In this document: one piece after another, positions 1-8,238 of the stretch
Layout: every line of letters starts with the position of its first letter
Position numbering within the stretch: the first letter of the stretch is position 1
Assembly: GCA_017948555.1 (NCBI GenBank)
Contig: JAFMYY010000003.1
Location: 62,001 to 126,000 of the forward strand
Direction: 5' to 3'
From: Cesiribacteraceae bacterium YIM B00369
GTDB lineage: Bacteria > Bacteroidota > Bacteroidia > Cytophagales > Cyclobacteriaceae
DNA length: 64,000 nucleotides
Translations under genes and position numbers: made by a program
The notes under the pieces: model-generated
What the model saw: the letters and a program-made list of their open reading frames with translations, nothing else
Told to the model about the DNA's origin: nothing
The model's database searches: none

Positions 1-2
1 TT

Positions 3-1157
3 ATGGCAGCTCTGGCTTCAGTATTTCCACTGGACGCCTTAAAAGCAGCAGTAAAAGACAGCCATGGAGCCCTTGAGAAGAAAGATCTTAAAGTAGGCTT
101 TGTGCCAATTACCTGCGCCACCCCTATTATTATGGCCCACCCCATGGGATTTTATAAGAAATATGGATTGAATGTAGAAGTTATTAAAACAGCAGGATGG
201 GCAGTAGCCAGAGATAAATCTCTTAATAAAGAATATGATGCATGCCACATGCTTACCCCTATGCCACTCGCTATTAGTATGGGAGCAGGCTCTGTAAGCC
301 AGCCCTACCTTATGCCGGCTGTGGAAAACATAAACGGACAAGCCATTACCCTCCATATGAAACACAGGAACAGGCGTGATCCTAAACAATGGAAAGGATT
401 TAAATTTGCTGTACCATTTGAATATTCCATCCATAATTTCCTGTTGCGCTATTATGTAGCTGAACATGGGCTTGATCCGGATAAAGATATCCAGATAAGG
501 GTAGTACCACCTCCGGAAATGGTAGCCAACCTGAGAGCTGAAAATGTTGACGGATATCTTGCGCCGGACCCTTTTAATCAAAGGGCTGTTTATGAAAAGG
601 TGGGGTTTATTCATTTGCTTACTAAGGAGATATGGAACGGACACCCCTGCTGTGCCTTTGCATGCAGCAAAGAAATGGCCGTTAGCATGCCAAACACCTT
701 CAATGCCATGTTCAAGGCTATTGTGGATGCAACCCATTATTCATCAAAGAACGAAAACAGGAAAGAAATTTCTGCTGCAATTTCAACTCCTAACTATCTC
801 AACCAGCCTTTAACTGTAGTGGAGCAGGTGCTTACCGGAAGGTATGCCGATGGTCTTGGCAATGTAAAAAATGACCCTGACAGAATTGACTTTGATCCTT
901 TCCCGTGGCATTCAATGGCTGTATGGATTCTTACGCAGATGAAACGCTGGGGCTATGTAAAAGGAAATATAGACTACAAAAAAGTAGCGGAAGAGGTTTA
1001 TATGGCCACCGAATGTAAAAGTATAATGAAGCAATTAGGATACAAAGCTCCTGACTCCAGCTACAAAAAATACTCAATAATGGGTAAAACCTTCGATCCT
1101 TCAACTCCTGATGCTTATGTGAAAAGCTTTGCCATCCGAAGAGATGAGGGCATTTAA
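3..1157 (+). CDS. ABC transporter substrate-binding protein, NrtA/CynA type (5' end probably outside window)
   Basis: Periplasmic binding protein of the nitrate/bicarbonate/cyanate uptake class (CmpA/NrtA family). It would capture the anion and hand it to the permease encoded next. The mature fold starts near residue 30 (KVGFVPITCATPIIMAHPMG) and runs through the family's usual segments, including PEMVANLRAENVDGY and GHPCCAFACSKE. The visible N-terminus, MAALASVFPLDAL, looks like the tail of a twin-arginine or Sec signal peptide rather than a true start, and the frame stays open to the window edge, so the start codon probably lies upstream. It is followed after 31 bp by the permease and then the ATPase and cyanase on the same strand. 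That neighbourhood argues for cyanate over nitrate, but residues alone do not fix the substrate. Confidence 0.85.
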   Translation: MAALASVFPLDALKAAVKDSHGALEKKDLKVGFVPITCATPIIMAHPMGFYKKYGLNVEVIKTAGWAVARDKSLNKEYDACHMLTPMPLAISMGAGSVSQPYLMPAVENINGQAITLHMKHRNRRDPKQWKGFKFAVPFEYSIHNFLLRYYVAEHGLDPDKDIQIRVVPPPEMVANLRAENVDGYLAPDPFNQRAVYEKVGFIHLLTKEIWNGHPCCAFACSKEMAVSMPNTFNAMFKAIVDATHYSSKNENRKEISAAISTPNYLNQPLTVVEQVLTGRYADGLGNVKNDPDRIDFDPFPWHSMAVWILTQMKRWGYVKGNIDYKKVAEEVYMATECKSIMKQLGYKAPDSSYKKYSIMGKTFDPSTPDAYVKSFAIRRDEGI

Positions 1158-1188
1158 CCCTGATTTAACCATTTAAAGATCAAAAATA

Positions 1189-2019
1189 ATGGATTCTATA
1201 AAATATAAAGCAGCCTTTCTGTCGGTAACTTTCTTCCTTTTTGCCTTTTTGCTTGGAGAAATTTTTACAAGTACAGCAAAAAAAGAAAGCAAAGAATTAA
1301 CAGAATACGAAATGCTTATGGGCGAATCCGAACCCAAAGCAAGCATTCCCAGTCCATCGCAGGTCTTTGCTCATGCCTGGCAGGAATTAAAAGACCCCTT
1401 TTATGATGCAGGCCCGAACGACAAGGGAATTGGCATACAGGTACTGTACTCCCTGGGCAGAGTATTATTTGGCTACTTCCTGGCCATTATAGTAGCTGTG
1501 CCACTCGGTTTTTTAATTGGAATGTCTCCCCTTATGCAAAAGGCACTGGATCCGTATATTCAGATACTTAAGCCAATTTCGCCACTTGCATGGATGCCGC
1601 TGGCACTGTTCATCATTAAAGACTCCGCCTGGTCTGCCATATTCGTTATTTTTATCTGCTCGATATGGCCTATCCTGATTAATACTGCATTTGGAGTTGC
1701 ACGGGTAAAAAAAGACTGGCTTAATGTATCTAAAACGCTGGAGCTAAGCAATCTTCAAACTGCATTCAAAATAATCCTCCCCGCTGCCGCCCCTACAATT
1801 TTTACCGGGCTAAGGATATCTATAGGTATATCCTGGCTGGTTATAGTGGCTGCCGAAATGCTTGTGGGAGGTACAGGTGTAGGCTATTATGTATGGAATG
1901 AATGGAACAACCTGGATCTGGCCAGTGTCATTTTTTCAGTCCTCATTATAGGACTTGTAGGAATGATGCTCGATTACCTGATCGGCAGCATTGGAAAAAG
2001 ATTCCAGTATGCTGATTAA
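1189..2019 (+). CDS. ABC transporter permease, NrtB/CynB type
   Basis: Inner-membrane channel subunit of the anion importer. The 276-residue protein has one N-terminal membrane helix (about residues 8-27), a periplasmic stretch containing PSPSQVFAHAW, then the BPD-type transmembrane domain from about residue 85 to the end. The cytoplasmic coupling loop is visible as LPAAAPTIFTGLRISIGISW near residue 200, matching the EAA-loop pattern of NrtB/SsuC/TauC permeases, and is followed by the family-typical AAEMLVGGTGVGYYVWNEWN. Length and order are normal for the family. It lies between the binding protein and the ATPase, with gaps of 31 and 56 bp, and is presumably co-transcribed with both and with cyanase. 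Confidence 0.88.
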   Translation: MDSIKYKAAFLSVTFFLFAFLLGEIFTSTAKKESKELTEYEMLMGESEPKASIPSPSQVFAHAWQELKDPFYDAGPNDKGIGIQVLYSLGRVLFGYFLAIIVAVPLGFLIGMSPLMQKALDPYIQILKPISPLAWMPLALFIIKDSAWSAIFVIFICSIWPILINTAFGVARVKKDWLNVSKTLELSNLQTAFKIILPAAAPTIFTGLRISIGISWLVIVAAEMLVGGTGVGYYVWNEWNNLDLASVIFSVLIIGLVGMMLDYLIGSIGKRFQYAD

Positions 2020-2075
2020 CAGACCCAACACTATCTGTTACTGTTTATCCTGAATTTTACTAAAGTTAACTGCTC

Positions 2076-2987
2076 ATGACAAATAAATTTCTGGTGGTAA
2101 AAAACCTTGCCAAAAGGTTCCCTCCCACAACTAAAGGAGCCCAACCACTTACTGTGTTTGAAAATTTAAATTTCGAAATAGAAAAAGGAGAGTTTGTTTG
2201 CATTATCGGGCATTCAGGCTGTGGAAAATCCACCATCCTGAATAATCTTTCCGGCCTTGATTCTCCAACCGAAGGTATGATTATGATGGAAGATGTAAAA
2301 GTAAAAGGCCCCAGCCTTGACCGTGGAGTAATCTTTCAAAACCACAGTTTACTTCCCTGGCTTTCCGTTCTTAAAAACATCACTCTTGCCGTAAAAGCAC
2401 GGTGGCCGGAATGGAATGAAAAAAAAGTAAATGATCATGCAAATGTATACCTGGCCATGGTAGGCCTTGAGGGAGTTGAAAACAGGAAACCTCATGAATT
2501 ATCCGGCGGTATGCGGCAGCGGGTTGGCATAGCAAGAGCCTTTGCCATTCAACCCAAACTCCTGCTTATGGACGAACCCTTTGGGGCACTTGATGCGCTT
2601 ACCAGGGGAAACATTCAGGATGAACTTGTTAACATTTGTAGCCAGGTCAACCAAACAGTGTTCATGATCACTCATGATGTGGACGAAGCCATTCTTTTAG
2701 CTGACCGCATCCTGCTCATGACCAACGGCCCGTTTGCACAAATTGCTGAATCTTTAACAGTAAACCTGCCAAAACCAAAAGACAGAGAAACCATTATTCA
2801 TGATCCTCAATATTATAAAATCAGGAATCACATTATTGATTTCCTTGTAAAACGCTCAAAAGAACTCTCTCAAGCCAACCTTCAAAAGAAGGCAAATGGA
2901 AAAGCCAGCAAAGCAGAAATACAGGGCTTAGTAGCAGAAACCACTATTTTAACAACAACGGAATCCATAAAAGTAAATTACAACTAA
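2076..2987 (+). CDS. ABC transporter ATP-binding protein, NrtD/CynD type
   Basis: ATPase that drives anion import at the cytoplasmic face of the permease. All nucleotide-binding motifs are intact: Walker [10 protein letters not shown] (residues 45-53), Q-loop Gln88, signature LSGGMRQR (142-149), Walker B LLLMDEP (162-168) and switch His200. The segment [18 protein letters not shown] is typical of the NrtD/SsuB/TauB group. A tail of about 50 residues follows the ATPase core and ends in a Lys/Ala-rich, low-complexity stretch. It is a single-domain ATPase; the NrtC-type fusion to a second binding-protein domain is absent. The cyanase start lies 29 bp downstream. Confidence 0.9.
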   Translation: MTNKFLVVKNLAKRFPPTTKGAQPLTVFENLNFEIEKGEFVCIIGHSGCGKSTILNNLSGLDSPTEGMIMMEDVKVKGPSLDRGVIFQNHSLLPWLSVLKNITLAVKARWPEWNEKKVNDHANVYLAMVGLEGVENRKPHELSGGMRQRVGIARAFAIQPKLLLMDEPFGALDALTRGNIQDELVNICSQVNQTVFMITHDVDEAILLADRILLMTNGPFAQIAESLTVNLPKPKDRETIIHDPQYYKIRNHIIDFLVKRSKELSQANLQKKANGKASKAEIQGLVAETTILTTTESIKVNYN

Positions 2988-3016
2988 ACAGAATCAACCT
3001 TTAATAATTGTTTATT

Positions 3017-3460
3017 ATGATCAGCAAAGCAGAAATGACAGAGGCCATTATCCTGGCAAAAGCAAAACAAGAATTATCCTGGAGTAAAATTGCAGAAGAA
3101 GTAGGTTTATCGGAGGTATTTACAACCTCTGCTTGTCTGGGACAAAATTCTCTTACTAAAGAGGAGGCTGAAAAACTTGGCTCTTATTTAGATCTGTCCT
3201 CAGAAGTGGTAAAGGCACTACAGGTTTTTCCTACAAAAGGAACAGGCCAGGAAGTACCTTCCGATCCTTTGATATACCGCTTTTTTGAAATAAACTACGT
3301 TTATGGTCAAACTATGAAGGAACTTATCCATGAAAAATTCGGAGACGGCATTATGAGTGCCATCGACTTCTCAATGGATATAGAAAAGGTTAGTGATCCT
3401 AAAGGAGACAGGGTAAAGGTAATTTATAACGGAAAGTTCCTCCCTTATAAAAGATGGTGA
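3017..3460 (+). CDS. cynS: cyanate hydratase (cyanase)
   Basis: Cyanase converts cyanate and bicarbonate to ammonia and two CO2, detoxifying cyanate and releasing nitrogen. The protein is 147 residues from the ATG at 3017; a TTG nine bases earlier is in frame but would add an atypical leader. The N-terminal half is the helix-turn-helix-like fold (SWSKIAEEVGLSEVFTTSACLG) and the C-terminal half forms the decamer active site. Arg88, Glu91 (YRFFE) and Ser114 (MSAIDFS) have exactly the spacing of the catalytic Arg96, Glu99 and Ser122 of E. coli CynS. It is the last gene of the operon, followed by a strong hairpin at 3536. No carbonic anhydrase or CynR-like regulator is visible beside it. Confidence 0.95.
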   Translation: MISKAEMTEAIILAKAKQELSWSKIAEEVGLSEVFTTSACLGQNSLTKEEAEKLGSYLDLSSEVVKALQVFPTKGTGQEVPSDPLIYRFFEINYVYGQTMKELIHEKFGDGIMSAIDFSMDIEKVSDPKGDRVKVIYNGKFLPYKRW

Positions 3461-3535
3461 GAAATTTCCACTATAGTTATTACCGGCAAACTTCGGTATT
3501 CAATAACACCCAAAGGCAATCTCCCCCATAAAAAA

Positions 3536-3570
3536 GGCTGCTCCACTTAACACGGAGCAGCCTTTTTTTT
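3536..3570. terminator. bidirectional hairpin terminator after cynS
   Basis: A perfect 9-bp stem (GGCTGCTCC / GGAGCAGCC, arms 3536-3544 and 3554-3562) with a 9-nt loop is flanked by an A-run before and eight T residues after. It sits between two convergent genes, cynS and the minus-strand oxidoreductase ending at 3639, and can serve both. Confidence 0.9.
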
Positions 3571-3638
3571 ACAGCAATAAATAACAGGTAAATAACCTCT
3601 CCCTCAGGAAATATCCCTCCTGAAAGTATGAGCTTTAT

Positions 3639-5033
3639 TTATAACCTCTCTGCTCTTGGCTCCAGATCTGTCAGCTCTGAGATCCTGACCGGCTTACCGG
3701 ATTCCACACTCTTCCTGGCAGCCACTCCTATCAGTACCGACATTGCCCCGTCGCGGATACCTGCAGCCCGCTCAAAAGGATCCTGCTGGTTCGGGTGCTT
3801 AAAAATCTGGTCATGCAAACGTTTGTCGCCCCCGCCATGACCTGCCCGCTCCATGCCAACCTGCTCTACTTTATGCTCATTCCACAATTTATGAGTGATA
3901 ATCGGCTCATAGCTCATTTCTCCGGATGACTGGTCCATTTCTGCAGCATGCAGCTCTTCCTGGCTTGCCTCTATTTTAGAATGATAAGGAATATCCAGTT
4001 GAGCTTCAATACGGCCCTCTGTTCCGTTAAAGGCAATTCTCCACCCTTCGAAAGGCGAATAGGTGGTGAGGGAATAGTTTACCACTGCATTGTTTGCGTA
4101 CTTTATCTGGGCCGAATGCTTATCGTATATATTTATTTCTTTGGCAAAAACGCAATTATCCCTGATGTAACCGTCATGCTCCTCATGTTTTACATACAGG
4201 TCCATACTGCGCTCATCCTTGGTAATATCCCAGTAATAATTACACTTATCCTTATGCGGACAGGTGCGGCATTTATCGCCGCGGAACTCATTATTAATTC
4301 CGTAATGCTCCAGCGCGCCATAGGCAAAAACCTCCTGAGGATCCGAATCCAGCCACCAGTTCAGCAGGTCGAAATGGTGAGTTGCTTTATGTACCCACAA
4401 GGTTCCGCCCATTTCCCTTAAACCATGCCACCTGCGGAAGTAAGAAGCTCCATGGTAAGTGTTCAGGTACCAGTGGAAGTCCACAGAGGTAACTTTACCA
4501 ATTGCACCCTCCATGAGCAACTCCTTGATTTTGGTATTGTACGGGCTCCAGCGGTAGTTAAATCCAACAATAAGGTTCTTGCTGGATTTCCTTTCCGCAT
4601 CTATAATCTGCTGGCATTTGTCTTCATCAATAGTAAGAGGCTTTTCTGTCAGCACATCACAGCCCATTTCCAGTCCCTGGATTATAAATTCATGGTGAGT
4701 GGCATCAGTTGTCGTTACAATAATCAGATCCGGCTTCGTTTTAGTCACCATTGCCCTGAAGTCTGTAAAAACCGGACATTTTACCCCTATATAACTTTTG
4801 GCATATGCCAGCCTGCCGGGGTTGATATCACTCAGGCCTACAAATTCGAGAATATCCGGGTAAGTCTCCACCAGGCGCTTCCCCCAGAAACTTGTTCCTC
4901 TTACACCTGTTCCCACCAAAGCAACCTTTAATTTTTTGTTTTCCAACCCAAAGCCCCATGAAGGCATGGGAGCTAAACTTCCCGCAGCCAGCAGGCTTAC
5001 TGATCTCAAAAAATCTCTTCTGGATGAATTCAT
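3639..5033 (-). CDS. Gfo/Idh/MocA-family oxidoreductase, Tat-exported
   Basis: NAD(P)-dependent sugar or glycoside oxidoreductase, probably periplasmic. The N-terminus carries the twin-arginine signal SSRRDFLRS followed by a hydrophobic stretch. The Rossmann domain begins at residue 35, with the dinucleotide loop VALVGTGVRG (37-46). The family EKP motif (TEKPLT, 129-134) and a catalytic-helix segment, KATHHFDLLNWW (216-227), are intact. Residues 255-264 form a cysteine cluster, CRTCPHKDKC, with another Cys at 294, which could bind a metal; this insert is absent from the neighbouring plus-strand homologue. It is a single-gene unit, divergent from the 5329 gene across 295 bp of AT-rich DNA. The substrate cannot be predicted. 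Confidence 0.88.
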   Translation of the reverse strand: MNSSRRDFLRSVSLLAAGSLAPMPSWGFGLENKKLKVALVGTGVRGTSFWGKRLVETYPDILEFVGLSDINPGRLAYAKSYIGVKCPVFTDFRAMVTKTKPDLIIVTTTDATHHEFIIQGLEMGCDVLTEKPLTIDEDKCQQIIDAERKSSKNLIVGFNYRWSPYNTKIKELLMEGAIGKVTSVDFHWYLNTYHGASYFRRWHGLREMGGTLWVHKATHHFDLLNWWLDSDPQEVFAYGALEHYGINNEFRGDKCRTCPHKDKCNYYWDITKDERSMDLYVKHEEHDGYIRDNCVFAKEINIYDKHSAQIKYANNAVVNYSLTTYSPFEGWRIAFNGTEGRIEAQLDIPYHSKIEASQEELHAAEMDQSSGEMSYEPIITHKLWNEHKVEQVGMERAGHGGGDKRLHDQIFKHPNQQDPFERAAGIRDGAMSVLIGVAARKSVESGKPVRISELTDLEPRAERL

Positions 5034-5328
5034 AAATAAAATATTAAATTAAATAACAGAGTTCTATAATCTATCGGATGGCATATATTTTGCCTAATAT
5101 AAATATTGTATCGATATTTTTTTCAGTATATTTATTTTTTTTAAAACCAACGGCTCATACATAAGCCTGCACAGTTCAATCGATTGCATTATCACAAAAA
5201 AAAATAGTAAAAGCAAAACCCGGCTCATCAGCAAAGACTGAAATTCAGGTAAAAAAAGGCATCAGAAGCAGGCTTTATTTTAATGATGCAGATTTTTATG
5301 CTGCTTATCTTAACAGAGCATAACTATT

Positions 5329-6687
5329 ATGGAGAAAACAAAAAGAAGGGATTTTTTAAAAAAGGCTGCCCTGTCCACTGCTGCTATAAGCATTGGCGCA
5401 ATGGGTTTTCCCGCAAGCAGTTACAGCCGGATAGCTGGTGCTAACGACAGGGTTAACCTGGGAATCGTGGGCTTTTCCAACCGGGCCAGGTATTCTCTTA
5501 TTCCCGCTGCCCTGCAACAGGCAAAAGAACTTAATTTTCAGTTTACAGCCGTTTCCGATATCTGGAACAGGCGAAGAGCTGAGGGAGCATCCTTTTTGAA
5601 GGAAAAAGCCGGAAATAAAATTTATGCTGCCCGTAATAATGAAGAGTTGTATGAACGCAATGATGTGGACGCCGTAATTATCAGCACTGCAGATTTCCAG
5701 CATGCCCTTCACTGCAAAGAGGCCGTGGAAGCCGGCCGTGATGCATACGTGGAGAAACCCTTTGCCGAAACCATGGAAGATAATAAGGCAGCCCGTGAGG
5801 CGGTGGAAAAGTCCGGTAAAATTGTGCAGATAGGCTCCCAGAGACGCAGCGGAGCTAATTACCATGCAGCCAGTAATTTTATCCGCTCAGGTAAATTCGG
5901 CGATATTGTAATGGTGGAAATGAGCTGGAATGTAAACCAGCCCGGCAGGTGGCGGCTGCCACAACTGACAAAGGAAATACAGGAGAAAGATACAGACTGG
6001 CAGCGTTACCTGATGAACCGGCCCTACGAAAAGTGGGACCCCAGGAAATATCTGGAATACCGCTTATTCTGGCCATACTCATCCGGAATTCCCGGACAGT
6101 GGATGTCGCACCAGATCGATACCGTACATTGGTTCACCGGACTGGAGCACCCCCGCAGTGTGGCCGCCAACGGAGGGATTTACCTCTGGAAGGATGGAAG
6201 GGAAAATTTTGATACCATGACTGCGGCCTTTGATTACGGACCTGCCGATGATAATACCAAAGGTTTTCAGGTGGTCTACTCCTCCAGGTTTACCAACTCT
6301 GCAGGAGGAGTAAAAGAAATATACTACTCTAACGGCGGTGAGCTGAACATGGACACTAACATGGTAACTCCCAAAGGCGGCCTTGAAAAGGAGCACGCCT
6401 CCCCTATGGGCATGGAACCTTACTTACTTCCCGAAATTTCCCTTACCGAAAGGATGCAGGCCGCAACGGGGGCTAACACAGGAGTAGATAATATGACGGC
6501 TGCCCATGTGCGAAACTGGATGGAATGTGTCAGGAGCAGGAAAAAGCCCAATGCAGACATTGTGGCGGGATATAACCATTCCGTTGCTAATATTATGACC
6601 ACTGCAGCCCTGCGGACAGGTAAGTTTGTAACCTTTGACAGGGAGCGGCAGGAAGTGCTTGCCGGTGGCGAAGTGTTCAGGTATTGA
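5329..6687 (+). CDS. Gfo/Idh/MocA-family oxidoreductase, Tat-exported
   Basis: Second secreted NAD(P)-type oxidoreductase, first gene of a plus-strand cluster. A twin-arginine signal (KRRDFLKKAALS) precedes the Rossmann domain, which has GIVGFSNRARY as its dinucleotide loop from about residue 44. The family motif VEKPFAE lies near residue 142, and the C-terminal substrate domain includes GQWMSHQIDTVHWF. It belongs to the subgroup with IQIGSQRR, common in Bacteroidota and Planctomycetota and often found beside DUF1080 proteins, as here. A 110-bp gap separates it from the DUF1080 gene. Inference: together they oxidise and then cleave a glycoside through a keto-sugar intermediate. The exact sugar is unknown. 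Confidence 0.88.
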   Translation: MEKTKRRDFLKKAALSTAAISIGAMGFPASSYSRIAGANDRVNLGIVGFSNRARYSLIPAALQQAKELNFQFTAVSDIWNRRRAEGASFLKEKAGNKIYAARNNEELYERNDVDAVIISTADFQHALHCKEAVEAGRDAYVEKPFAETMEDNKAAREAVEKSGKIVQIGSQRRSGANYHAASNFIRSGKFGDIVMVEMSWNVNQPGRWRLPQLTKEIQEKDTDWQRYLMNRPYEKWDPRKYLEYRLFWPYSSGIPGQWMSHQIDTVHWFTGLEHPRSVAANGGIYLWKDGRENFDTMTAAFDYGPADDNTKGFQVVYSSRFTNSAGGVKEIYYSNGGELNMDTNMVTPKGGLEKEHASPMGMEPYLLPEISLTERMQAATGANTGVDNMTAAHVRNWMECVRSRKKPNADIVAGYNHSVANIMTTAALRTGKFVTFDRERQEVLAGGEVFRY

Positions 6688-6797
6688 AATAGTGCCCGGT
6701 GCACAGTAACCGGTAATTTCAATAGGGAATTCGCCTCCCGCCTTCTGCTTTACAGATTCCTACTCTTAAATTTTTACTATCAACCTTCTTAAACAGT

Positions 6798-8198
6798 ATG
6801 AAATACCATAATAAAAACATCCTTCTTTTAAACCTTGTCCCGCTGTACGCTATCCTGCTCTTTACCTTTGGCTGTGCTTCGCAAAGCGGGGAAAATGCTG
6901 CAGATGATGGCTGGGTGGATTTATTTAACGGTAAGGACCTTAGTGGCTGGAAGCAGGTGAACGGAAATGCTCCATACAAGGTGGTGGATGGCGCTATTGT
7001 GGGAACCACCATTACAGATTCTCCCAACAGCTTTTTAGCTACGGATAAGGAGTATGGCGATTTTATTCTTGAGTTTGAGGTAATGCTGGAAAATGAGATC
7101 AACAGCGGCGTCCAGTTTCGTAGTATTTCAGATCCTGCCATTAATAATGGCAGGGTGCATGGCTACCAGTTTGAACTGGATCCATCTGACAGAATGTGGA
7201 CAGGGGGAATTTATGATGAAGCCCGCCGCGGCTGGCTCTATCCACTGTCTTTGAACCCCGGCGCCGGAACGGCATTTAAAAAAGGTGAATGGAACAGCGC
7301 CAGAATTGAAGCCATAGGAAACCAGATAAGAACCTGGATAAATGGCATACCTGTTGCCAGTTTAGTGGACAGTGTTACACCTGAAGGGATTATTGCCCTG
7401 CAGGTACATTCCATCGGAAATGAGGAGGATGCCGGAAAAGAAATAAAGTGGCGCAATATCCGCATTAAAACCACAGAGCCCGCACATAAGGAAGGCCATA
7501 ATGCTTTTGTGGTAAATTTAGTACCCAATACCTTAACAGAGCAGGAGAAAGAGCAGGGCTGGAGGCTTTTGTGGGACGGGCAAAGTACCGAAGGCTGGAG
7601 GGGCGCACATAAAGAACGCTTTCCGGAACAGGGGTGGAAGATTAAAAACGGAGAGCTGAGTGTGGAGGAATCCGGCGGTGGAGAGTCTGTAAACGGAGGC
7701 GACATTGTTACCGAAGAGGAGTTCAGCGCCTTTGACCTGCAGCTCCTGTTCAGATTAACAGAGGGCGCCAACAGCGGAATAAAGTATTTTGTAACAGAGA
7801 AGGAAAATGTGCAAAATGCATCAGCAATTGGCCTGGAGTACCAGTTGCTGGATGATGAAAAACACCCTGATGCAAAAATGGGCAGAAACGGGAACCGCAC
7901 CCTTGCCTCTCTTTATGACCTTAAAACTGCTGAGAAAAATAAGCGCTTCCTGAAGCCTGTGGGCGAATGGAACCATGCCCGCCTGCTGGTAAAACCTGAC
8001 AATAAAGTGGAACACTGGCTGAACGGAATAAAAGTGCTGGAATATGAAAGAGGATCAGAAGAATTCCGCCAGCTGGTTTCCATTAGCAAATACAGGGATC
8101 TGGAAAATTTTGGTATGGCTGAGAAAGGCCACATCCTGCTGCAGGACCACGGCAATGCGGTATCTTTCAGAAGTATTAAAATCAGAGAACTGGAATAA
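6798..8198 (+). CDS. lipoprotein with two DUF1080 (3-keto-disaccharide hydrolase) domains
   Basis: Exported lipoprotein with a lipobox (FTFGC, Cys near residue 26) after a hydrophobic signal. Two concanavalin-like DUF1080 domains follow. The first spans about residues 38-225, starting GWVDLFNGKDLSGW and containing NSGVQFRS and VHGYQFELD. The second spans about residues 255-465, starting GWRLLWDGQSTEGW and containing NSGIKYFV and GLEYQLLDD. Members of this family have been reported to cleave 3-keto-glycosides produced by Gfo/Idh-type dehydrogenases, which fits the gene immediately upstream. Each domain keeps the family's conserved core strands, so both may be active. It is followed after 40 bp by the cytochrome gene, consistent with one operon. 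Confidence 0.85.
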   Translation: MKYHNKNILLLNLVPLYAILLFTFGCASQSGENAADDGWVDLFNGKDLSGWKQVNGNAPYKVVDGAIVGTTITDSPNSFLATDKEYGDFILEFEVMLENEINSGVQFRSISDPAINNGRVHGYQFELDPSDRMWTGGIYDEARRGWLYPLSLNPGAGTAFKKGEWNSARIEAIGNQIRTWINGIPVASLVDSVTPEGIIALQVHSIGNEEDAGKEIKWRNIRIKTTEPAHKEGHNAFVVNLVPNTLTEQEKEQGWRLLWDGQSTEGWRGAHKERFPEQGWKIKNGELSVEESGGGESVNGGDIVTEEEFSAFDLQLLFRLTEGANSGIKYFVTEKENVQNASAIGLEYQLLDDEKHPDAKMGRNGNRTLASLYDLKTAEKNKRFLKPVGEWNHARLLVKPDNKVEHWLNGIKVLEYERGSEEFRQLVSISKYRDLENFGMAEKGHILLQDHGNAVSFRSIKIRELE

Positions 8199-8238
8199 TT
8201 AATCAGTCATAAGCCCCTTTGAAAGGATATTTCAGTTA

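Noticed and set aside
39-737. 232-codon ORF antisense to the binding protein gene
   Set aside because: No family likeness or signal; it lies wholly opposite a well-supported transporter gene and reflects its codon composition.
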